The notes below the pieces were generated by a model. It saw only the letters and a list, made by a program, of their open reading frames with translations. It was not told where the DNA came from and ran no database searches. Both the position numbers and the translations under genes were made by a program. Shown here piece by piece: positions 20,939-30,800 of a stretch of 32,716 bases of DNA. Position 1 is the stretch's first letter; the number at the start of each line of letters is the position of its first letter. Origin of the DNA: Spirogloea muscicola (lineage: Eukaryota > Streptophyta > Zygnematophyceae > Spirogloeales > Spirogloeaceae); the NCBI GenBank assembly GCA_009602725.1, contig WELB01000148.1:294014-326729 (forward strand), written 5' to 3'.

Positions 20939-22384
20939 CCCCGCCGCTGCGGCCGCGCCGTCGCGCGGCGCCGCCGGCCTCGTCGTGCGCGCCACCGCCG
21001 ACAAGCCTGTGCCGACCAAGGTCCAGGGCTCCCCTCCCGCGCGGCCGCGCAGCGCTCCTACCTGTGCCAAGAGGCTGCGGTAGCCTCGCGTCCTTCGCTC
21101 CAGTGTCACGAGCGGCATCAGCTGGTGCTCTTAGTCAGTCGTGTTACTTCGGGAGGTGCCTGGGCCTCGATGCCAGGGGCTGACACTGAGGCGCGGTGCT
21201 GCTTGCCTCGCGCAATGCAGGGCCCCAATAGACTGACATGGTTCTCCTCTCCTCAGTCCCTCTCTTACCTCGATGGCACGTAAGTGGCTCGCCCGTAATT
21301 GCAACCTCCTCGTAGCGGCAAGCCTGCACTTCACTGCCCAATAGGCACTTCACATTTGCATCCCCGTCCGTTCTGCTCTGCAATGCCGACACACATGGAG
21401 TGTGGGAGTGTGGGAGCCCCATACTGCCATTGCATTTTCCTGATCCCTACACCGTCATCTTCTGTCTTTTGTAATCCAGCCTCCCGGGTGACTTCGGGTT
21501 CGACCCCCTTGGCCTCATGGACCCGGATGGCGCGGGCAACTTCATTGACCCCAAGTGGCTGCCTTACGCCGAGATCATCAACGGCCGCTGGGCCATGCTT
21601 GGCGCGGCTGGGTGCATCGCTCCGGAGATCTTGGGCAGAATCGGCATCATCCCGCAGGAGACTGCGATCGTGTGGTACAGGGTCGGGGTCATCCCGCCCC
21701 TTGGGAGCTACAACTTCTGGGCCGATGCGTACACACTGTTCATCCTGGAGATTATCCTCATGGGCTTCACTGAGCACCGGCGGGCTCAGGACTACTACAA
21801 GCCCGGCTCCATGGGTGACTCCAAGACTGCCGGTGTGCTTGGTCTTGAGAAGGGCCTGGGCGGCAGCGGCGAGCCTGCTTACCCCGGCGGACCTTGTAAG
21901 CCTCACTTTCCTGGAAATCCTATGACACACCGTTCTTGATCTGAATGTGCATGTGGCAATGAAGCAGTATGCACTGCAGCAGCAGCCTATCTGCAGCTTT
22001 TGTTGATTCGTTTGGGATGTACATGTGTACTAACATGTCCAACCTGCTGTCATTGCCCTGCCTCGACTTCATTATCATCAGTTTGTGCACCTTGTACGGT
22101 GGCTAAGGGGCAGAAGAGAGCTGGAGGTGCTTACACCAAGAATTAAGCTGACATTTTCTGGCTCTGCATGTGCAGTCTTTAACCCTCTGGGCCTCGGCAA
22201 GGATGCCAAGGGCGTCGCGGAGCTGCGATTGAAGGAGGTGAAGAATGGCCGCCTGGCCATGCTCGCTTTCCTGGGGTACGTGGTGCAGGGCATCTTCACC
22301 AACAAGGGCCCGTTCGAAAACCTGCTCGATCACCTCTCCGACCCTGTGCACAACAACATTCTTACCAACCTCAAGATTCACTAA
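20939..22384 (+). CDS. LHCA3: Photosystem I antenna protein, Lhca3 type (5' end in gap)
   Basis: This is a chlorophyll a/b-binding protein of the PSI antenna in the thylakoid. Exons: 20939-21020 (partial), 21221-21279, 21480-21895, 22176-22384, all GT-AG and in phase. Exon 1 gives the end of an Ala/Ser/Arg-rich plastid transit peptide. Exon 2 reads [17 protein letters not shown], the Lhca3 counterpart of RPLWFPG-type N-termini. Exon 3 has [17 protein letters not shown], the first transmembrane helix with [15 protein letters not shown], and the middle helix with [15 protein letters not shown]. Exon 4 has [13 protein letters not shown], the third helix with [17 protein letters not shown], and the C-terminus [19 protein letters not shown], typical of Lhca3. 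The chlorophyll ligand before GRWAM is Asn (codon 21580-21582), as in Lhca3 and Lhca4. It is divergent from MSH4. Confidence 0.96.
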
Positions 22385-23478
22385 GCGACTCCTGGACCAT
22401 GCCTGACAGGACTCACGCTCCCTCTTTGCTCTGCCCCCTTCTTTCCCGGGGACTTACCCATCCTCATCCTGTACTATTCTTCTCATCCTCTCTATTTGAA
22501 AATACACCTCGTGGTTTTAAGGCTTTGAGGGGACACGCCGCTCAGCCCTGTGGTTGCATAGTGCCTGGCTTATAACATATTGAAGGTTCCCGTGCAAGGG
22601 TGGGTGCTGGCCCTTATTGTTAGCTTGGTCCAAGGTTGGGGTGGGTGATATGACAAGATGCTTGGTCAGCAAGCAATGAGTAATTCCGGTCACTCTCACT
22701 TGCCGGTCAATCAATGGTCGCTGACCACCTTTAAAGGACTCAACTTGCCAGGGTCTGCTAAGCCCGAAGCTGAAGACTTCATTGTCTGGTACTGTCTGGC
22801 GGTTCCCATGGCATCTGCCAAGAGTAGTCTGCCAAGTTTATCAGCCTGTAGCCCTAAGCCTGTTGCCTATAGCCTTTAACAGTCGCAATATTGTCAATGA
22901 TCATAATGCGAGTGGTCCTAGCCCAACTGCAGCACTAGTGGCAGAGGAAGCAGGGGGTCAGCATTTGTGAGCCCTCTGTGTGTACCAGGGGTTGGGCCCA
23001 TCTTCTTTGGAAGGCATCTTGTAGTAGCCACTTGAGTGGCTGCTTGATCATGAGCTTTCTGGCCCCTTAGCTCCTTGTTAGTCTTGGGCTGGCCATATAA
23101 GCCACCGCCCCTGTACGCGAGAGTCTCTCTCCTACTCGAACACTACTGTTTGTGTTCGCCCTGCTACTTACCTCAATCATAGCCGAAAGGCTGCACTTTA
23201 TGTAGCCCACTCCATTGAGCTACTATTCAGTCTGGACAGTGTAGTGGCACACGGCTTTGCGAGATGCATGATGCGCGTATTTCATGTGCATTAAGCTCCT
23301 CTTCTCTCACATCTTCCATATCTCGGAGGGCCAGTGTCCGGCCAAGCTTTGATTGGGCTGGCCTTCTACGGCCTTCGCCCCATTCCGATGAGATCACTAC
23401 TATTCCCTTGTTCCTGGCAGCGCCGCAACTCTCTCTCTCAGGAAACTCTTCTTGAAGAGATTCTCTCTGGATGTGGTT
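22385..23478. other. Intergenic: LHCA3 3' region and degenerate repeats
   Basis: The first few hundred bases are presumably the LHCA3 3' untranslated region; I found no TGTAA-type algal polyadenylation signal close to the stop. Two degenerate hairpin-repeat copies are visible on the minus strand: 23055-23115 (cttgggctggccatataagc) and 23345-23395 (gattgggctggccttctacg). No gene is recognisable. Confidence 0.5.
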
Positions 23479-23812
23479 GGAAGAAGTGGCTCTCCCAACG
23501 GGGGGGCAAGGGCTGTGAAAAGAAGTGGCTCTCCCAATGGGGGCAAGGGCTGTGAGAAGCCAGCCGAAAAGAATTGACAAGGTTCGAAGGGGCCAAACTA
23601 CGAGCTAAGCAGCGACTGCGGGGCCTGAAGAGGCTATGGCAGAACGGGGGAGGATGGACCACTTAGTAGTTACGAGTGAAAAGCCAGCCCGAAAAAATTT
23701 GACGAAGGTTCGAAGGGGCCAAATGAAGAAATGACGGAGGGGCCTGAAGCGCTAGGCAGCTACGAAGGGGGCTGCAGATGCTATGTCAGAACGGGGGAGG
23801 ATGGAATCGGAG
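23479..23812 (+). repeat. Mosaic array of three hairpin-repeat copies
   Basis: A truncated copy (23479-23520) is followed by a full one (23521-23670) ending cagaacgggggaggatgga, ccacttagtagttacgagtg. A third (23681-23812) starts inside the hairpin (aaaagccagcccgaaaa) and ends at the same cagaacgggggaggatgga. The middle copy shares the diagnostic aaactacgagctaagcagcg, actgcggggcctgaagaggc with the tandem units at 1040-1265, so the two loci are close relatives. Confidence 0.7.
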
Positions 23813-24059
23813 GAACCCGTCATGGCCATCGCTCCACTTCGGACAAGCTTTTCTCCTAGCTCACTGTCGGCTACTGATTTGCACTGTTCTGGCTTAAATT
23901 GGAGAAAGGACTTACATTGGCGTCTCCTTCATTTCGCGAGTACGGCGCGCCTTATATCGGCCGTCGCGACATCGATAGACGGCGGGTTCTGGTCGTTAAT
24001 AGCCGCTCTTTTGACATCCACGGGTACATTCTCCTTTCTCGTCAGCTCTGCTGGTCGCC

Positions 24060-24086
24060 ATGGCGGCGCTGGCGCCCGCGCCGCCC

Positions 24087-24120
<34 letters not shown>

Positions 24121-26817
24121 ATGGCAATGGCGCTACCGAGCTCAGAGGCCCTTCCGGGCCTACCGTCCCNCGGCCCACCGCCGCAGCTGCGCGCCGCGAT
24201 CGAGGACGCGCTGCCGCGCTGCCTCACGCACTCGCGCCTCGACGGCGGCGCCGTGCCGGGCCTCGGCCCGAAGATGGAGGGCAAGGTGCGCGCCCGGCGC
24301 GGCGTTGGCCGTGGCCTTGGCCCTGGCGCCGAGCACCAGCGCAGCGTCGGCGTCGTCAAGGTGCTCACCGGCTGGTTCCTACTGACATCGCCAGGCTTGG
24401 CGCTGGCAGGTTCGCGACGTGTACGACGCCGGTGAGTACATGGTCATGGTGACCACGGACCGTCAGAGCGCATTCGACCGCCTCCTCGCGTCGGTGCCGT
24501 TCAAGGGCCAGGTACTGGACAGAGCGGAATGTCTGCTTGTTGCTCATGCACACTTATCAGGAACTACAGCCATGCAGTGTAGTCCTTTGGCTGCCTGATC
24601 ATGCAGTAGCGCAACCAGGCAGCTCACAACGTTCCTCTGAGAGGTGTAGGTTCTGAACGAGACGAGCGCCTGGTGGTTCACCAACACGCGTCATATCGCC
24701 GCCAACGCCTTCGTCTCGGCGCCTGACCCCAATGTCACCATCGCCCGCAAGTGCTCCATGTTCCCCGTGGAGTTCGTGGGTGCGAATAGCTTGCAGCAGG
24801 ATTCGAGCTTCGTGCATCAATTAGGACTTGAGACCTCGATAATAATTTCCCAAAGTTGCACTTAGAGAGCTGAGCATGTAACAGTGCAACACAGCTTTTG
24901 AATAAATCTCAGTACCTAAACATCTTGACAACCATATGTGAACACTAGAACCTTGATACATACACTTGAACCTCGTCTGGCAGTTGCTGGCTGAGCCACC
25001 TTTGTCTTTGGACTTTTCAGTGCGAGCTTTTGTGACTGGGAGTACAAGTACCTCCTTATGGACTGTGTACAACCAGGGCATGCGGACCTACTGCGGCAAC
25101 CCCCTTCCTGAAGGTTGTGCACATTTCCAGTCCAGATACCTGCTGTTAAGGAAATACAGTAGTATACCCTGCTCAGAAACCTTGATCCTATATTGGTGGA
25201 TTTTCGCTGGCCTTGTTGAGTAAAGCGCTGCTTCTTAGGAAGTGTCAACGTTGACAGAGTGCAGGCTTGAGAAAGAATGACCGGCTAGCGCGCAACATAC
25301 TCACTCCTACAACCAAAGCTGAGGACCATGATGAGCCTGTGACTCCAGAGCAGGTACCTGTGTTGTGCTGCTTTGACTGTTGGCTCATGTTCTGCACAAT
25401 CTAGTCAGCTCGCGTCATGCTTGGCATTTGGCAGTGTGAGGCGCTGTGCACGTACAAGCAGGCACCAAGATTAGCCCCAGAGTGTATTATGGTGCGTGCA
25501 GATAGTTGATCGAGGCCTCATGACCAGGGTGGACTTTGAAGATGTCAGGAGCAAAGCGCTGGCCCTGTTTCTACATGGTCAGGTCAGCACCGTGCAAATG
25601 GCAGCCTGAAATCTATCACTGGCATTGATGGCCAGCTTAGCTGGCATGTGTGTCTTATAATGTGCGTGCCAATACTGTGTATGCAACTTATGGTGAGGAA
25701 GTGGCGAGCTTGCAGCAAGTAGCTGCTAGACATGGCCTCATTCTTGTTGACACCAAGTATGAGTTTGGCAAAAGCGAAGATGGTGACGTCCTGCTGGCAG
25801 ATGAGGTGAGGTCTTAAAGAGCATCTGTTGGGCTGATTTGTGTGTAGAAAGGGTGAGGTCTATGTGCTGTGAAGCTTGTGTTCACTGTTACACAGACAGC
25901 AAGTGCAACTTGAGTGATCCACAAGTCAGAATGTGCATTACATGCATCTCCTAGCACTTTGCCTGAGTTTTGGAATCAGCATTCCGTTTTACTTCTGGAT
26001 GCAGATACATACTCCAGATTCAAGCCGTTACTGGTTAGCTGCCTCTTATGATGAGAGGCATGCTGCTGGATTGGAGCCGCAAAGTATTGACAAGGTTTGT
26101 AGAGAACCCTCTCTTTTTAGCGTAAATGCTCGTATGCTATCCTGACCATGTCGTAGCCTATGATGCTTACCTTGTGATGCTTGGACTGGTTGGGGGTGTC
26201 ATACAGGAATTCTTACGCCTATGGTTTAAGGAAAATTGTGATCCTTATCAAGACAAGGTGTGTCTCTGGTCAGAGTTGTAACCTTGCAGCCTAGGAAGTA
26301 AACATCAGATGTGCTTTGCCAGACTTGAGTGCCTACTCGTTTGACAACCATTAAGCACTGCATATACAGGTCCTACCTGATGCTCCAGCAAGTCTGGTAG
26401 CTGAACTGTCTTGGAGGTGAGGATGTCAACTATCTTGTACACTATCATGAAGGCATCCTTCAGCTTTGGTAGATCCTGCTCTTGTATCTGGCTCAGGTAC
26501 CTACAAGTGATCACCCTCAACTTTGACAAGCTCAAGAGCTGATTGCTGTTGTTTGCCTTCTTGCTGGACTTCGGCTTCATCTCAGATACATCCTACTTTA
26601 CGAATCTATTACTGGGCTACAATTCGTGGCACCAGATTTGCAGGTAACAAAGCCTCTCATGAGGTAGCAAAACTACTTATCAATGTAAGTAAGTTGCTAG
26701 TGACAAACTGTTTACATCTTGTTGTTACTCTTCTCCTCTCAGGAAGAAGTGCACGAACGTATGGCTCGGAATGTGAATGATGCCCTCCACAATGTGAGGA
26801 GCTCTACATCACTGTAG
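24060..26817 (+). CDS. SAICAR synthase (purine biosynthesis), probably plastid-targeted
   Basis: The enzyme joins CAIR and aspartate with ATP to give SAICAR in de novo purine synthesis. Exons: 24060-24285, 24410-24511, 24650-24779, 25021-25113, 25265-25353, 25502-25582, 25716-25805, 26005-26094, 26207-26257, 26370-26416, 26586-26643, 26743-26817. From the alternative ATG at 24121 the model closes in phase to 356 residues, stop TAG. Landmarks: [48 protein letters not shown] (family signature), [11 protein letters not shown] (second signature), [35 protein letters not shown] and a short C-terminus. ATG 24060 (gccATGG) begins a transit-like Ala/Pro peptide, but joins the enzyme frame only if the single ambiguous base at 24170 is spurious. 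Exon 12 could instead end at a donor (aat/gtgagg) and continue. Confidence 0.95.
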
Positions 26818-27842
26818 AACTTGTTAAGCACCTGCTACTACTACTTCAGTTATCCATCTTTGCAGAACACCGCAGTCACTCATGTCAGAACAAAAGAGGG
26901 CCAAGTGGGTTGTGCCACTCACACTTTCTCTCCCTTATCTTGTCCCATTCTTGCCCTCCCTATTCTTTCCTATCTCTTCCACTATTGTCTTTGCTGTTAG
27001 CAAGCCCCTCTTGCTTGTCAGAGGCCTCACGTATTTGTGGCCTTCAGACGGGGTTGACTCACATGTAGAAAAGCTGCTTCTTTGTTGGGCATTACATTCA
27101 CATATTCAAGAAAGTTTGTCCTCTGCTGCTTCCCTTTGCAGATACTTTATCTGATTATTGCCTTTGCCAAGCACTTGACAAATCTAGTGCTTCAGCCTTG
27201 TATGCTTCCAAAGAGAAGTGACCATTATTCTGCGCAACAACATCTGACATGCAGTTGCTTTTCTTTGGCTTTGCTCAATCCTTTTCGAGTGTTGTCTGCA
27301 TCTATTCCCGAAGTTGACCTCCATCCATAGTTGCCGTGGAACTATAGTGAATTGACATTGCACTAAGACATATAAGACGTTTCTTAGTGGCCAATTCTTC
27401 TCAATGCTCACTTCTTTCCACAGGGCTTCTGACTAACTACATTATCATTCCGATAGTGAATATAAGTGTCCTGAGAATGAACCGCTTATAGTGAGGAGCT
27501 TCTACTTGTAGAAGCTGCTAACATGTCCGTTTGTGGAGTCGAATATAGTGCTCTTCCAATTTGACATTGTCCAAATTGTAACACCAGTAGAATGATCTGC
27601 AGTAATGAACTACCAGTGACGTCATGCAGTAACAGAAATATTGCGCCTCAAGAGAGTACTGTCTTGAGGATCTGTTTACCTGCTTTACTGCACCACAAAG
27701 CCACTGAAATAAGCCAGCAACGAATCTGCTAATAGACAACTTGTCATAATGGATCATACTAGAAGGGGCTTGGCCCAATGTGGGCCAGTCAAATTTATAC
27801 ACAGCGGTGGCTTAGGCCTAAGCCCTCTTGTGAAGTCTTCAC
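26818..27842. other. Convergent 3' intergenic region
   Basis: This kilobase lies between the 3' ends of SAICAR synthase (plus) and PreP (minus). It is AT-richer than its surroundings and holds only short overlapping frames. I see no repeat copy, RNA gene or conserved protein; it probably includes both 3' untranslated regions. Confidence 0.5.
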
Positions 27843-30800
27843 TCAAAGCACTACTCGCTTAGTCAAATTTAAGGATGGCCGGTCGGCATTTGCCTTGTCA
27901 ACACTATCCGCAGCTGCTACCACCACTATGGAGCCACTGTTGCGCACGACCTCCAGAGCGTCTGCAAACTTGTGGAAATCATCAAGGCTGCACCAGCAAA
28001 GTAACCAAGTCTCAGTCACTCCAGATGAGACAGTACTGCACATCTCTCTTACAGAGTGGAGCTGCTGAGTGTAGTGGTAAGCATGCAAGAGAAGAAGCAC
28101 ATCATTGCTGCTGCACAAAGTGGGGATGATGTTGACCTCGTGGAAAGCACTTCGTGTCTACGTTGTTTTCGCTCTTCCTCGGTGATGCCCAGCATATATC
28201 GCACCATGCTGCAGTGGCAACAATGGAAAGTGACAATAATAAGTGATGATTGCAACTTCAAAGTATGATCCCATCAATGTCTCATCTTTGTTAACATACT
28301 GTTTGCTTGCATGACCAGCATCAAGACACGGCTGCCAACAACATCACTCTGGAGATGCCTTCCAAGACCATGGTGTGAATGACTGATACCTGGAATAACC
28401 CTTTGCATCCGGCAGTTGGTAGCTGTCAATGTCTCCAATTGTACCTACAATGGCCTTAGTGAGCGTGCTAGAGTCGAGCTCCAGGGCCCTCAGGAAATCC
28501 ACAGTCCCGTCGTAGTTGTCTAACGTCTTCAACAGGTTCGGATCGCGATACGAGAGGTATGTAAACATCCCTGTTCAGGTTGTGCGACCACAAAGACAGG
28601 ATCAAGCAACGCCACTCTCGAATGCAAGTACCTAAATAAAACATCTTCTAGCTGAGAAGCAAGTGACTGTTACTACTGCCTCATCAAGTGGCATTTACCA
28701 GAGTGAGAGTCAAAGTCGCAGAAGCCGCCATAGGCTCCCCCGCTGACTCGGACACGGTCCCATAGCCACGTCGTGCCCAAGTGCTTGGAGATTACATATG
28801 AGCTTCCATGCAGCTTGTACCCAGTATCGAATAGGTTGGCAGCCTTGCCGACGTAGTTCACCTGGGAGCCACACATGCGCAGGAGCAACAAATTTGACAC
28901 AGCATAAAGGCAGCTCCTGTAGCGCCTTCTCTGGATACGTAGAAGAATATGTAATATAAGTAGATGACTAGTTCACTAGGCTTGGGCTTCATTCTCAGAA
29001 CTGGATTCTGCGAGAGACAAAGAGCATGCCTGAGTGGGGATTATAAGCCCCTCATTGCAGACTGGTAGGACCACATTCCAGGGCTCTCCAGCAATGTCCA
29101 CCGGAGCGGCACTTGGCAATTGGTCCAAGAGGGACTTGGCGAGAGCCTCAGAGCTCGTGAGCGTCGCCTCGTCAGCAGTGAGGTTGAGAATGGCACCGTG
29201 GCGTGCCAGCACGCTCTTGCGAATGGTCTCCAGCGCCTCCACAACCTGAGGCCACTCCTGGTCCACCCGCTTCTCCAGGCTCCGTACATACTCCAAGTAG
29301 CTGCACAGCTAGGAACATCTCAATGAGGTAAGAGGAAGGTACCTGCTATTCAAGTATGTACTGAGCTGCTGTGGTCATATGCAACCATGGAAGATGTCAA
29401 CGGAAGATAGTCAAGGACACAATCGCACCTGAGCCCGCCCATTTGCTCTGATGCCCAGCCGGCGATGCTGTGCATGGCATCCAGGCGTGCAGCAGCGAAG
29501 CTGTGCCCGCTCCCAATCACCCTACTCTGTTACATGCATATGATGGCAGAGCACGCCCGTCACTTGTGGCGGCCAGGAGAGAATGATTGTTATTTTAAGT
29601 TGGTTCACTGAGGCAGCCCACTAACAAGGTGGTCAAGCATTGATGCGACAGAGATTAGAGCAGGCAAAAAGAACTGCACCTCCATGCGAGCCTTGCTTTG
29701 GCTAACAAACTGCTTGAAGCGCTGCTGGTCCTCAAAGCGGACCTCCATCAATAACGTGCGCATCTGTCATTGCAGAGGGAGCAGAAGGGACTGTCAGGCT
29801 CCACTTTCATACCCCTTTCTAAGCTACTGCAGACAGGACCAAAGTGGACGAGCAGTAGGAAGCGGATGTTGCACGGTCGAGGCTTGTAGTGGGAGCGCAC
29901 CAGATTGAAGAGGTCAGCAGCCTGAGCAGCCATTGCTTTGCCACGGACAATGAGGTGAGAGGATGGGTCGGCCTTGCCACGCACAGAGGAGGTCATCGGA
30001 TAAACGGAGATACCCCCGGTCTTGCGACCAATCAGCTGGCTGAGCTCCACGAATGTCATACGGTCTGTGCCCATCTCCATCAGGGACTGACTGCAGTGTT
30101 CACAAACGGTGAGATAATTAAACAGTTATAAAGAGAAAGCACTAGCTGAGGCACAGCCAGCACGTGAACCCCTCCAATCCGTATCTTCACTCTCAGACTC
30201 CAACAAGTCCTGGCTACACATCTGACTCGAGGACCCTCAATCTCTGAGCTTCAACTACAGTCCAGGTAACATTGCTGGCTGAACAAGGTTGTTGAATCAA
30301 TCACTCTGATTTCCTTCTTCATCCTGATAAGGTCACGGTAGTTAGGGGGCCAACCAGAACAAGGGCACTAGAGGCAGCAGAGAGGCTGGCACGCCGCGCA
30401 TGTCCAGTGCCAGCTCAGCATACAAGACATCATTGGTGAAAAGATCGTGTCGGAGAACAACAGCTCCATCCCCTGCGTCGTGTACCTGCCAAAGCCATCT
30501 ACGTCTGAGCCTTCAGATGTGCTGCAGGTGCTAAAGTGACATGCTGCCAAGTTGCTTGCCAACATGCGCGGTCCTGACTCACTCGTTGCTTTCCTCTGAC
30601 CTCATGGAAGGACTATCAATGGTCCTATAGAGTGGCTCATGAGATGCAAGTCTGAAAGAGGAAGCACAACACGTACGTCGATTGGGACATGCGCTGGCTC
30701 CTGAGGGATGTCCTCGAGAGACAGCGACGGCACGACGCGCAGCGCCTCTGGGTCGTCAGGCGTCTCCTGGATACGGCGGAGCTCGTCCGTGGCGCGCTGC

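Noticed and set aside
20419-21283. Long open frames across the gap with poly-Phe or poly-Lys
   Set aside because: They exist only because the unknown bases contain no stops; the Phe/Lys runs are the T homopolymer.
21490-21510. B-box-like gggttcgacccc suggesting a tRNA
   Set aside because: It lies inside LHCA3 exon 3 and no cloverleaf can be formed around it.
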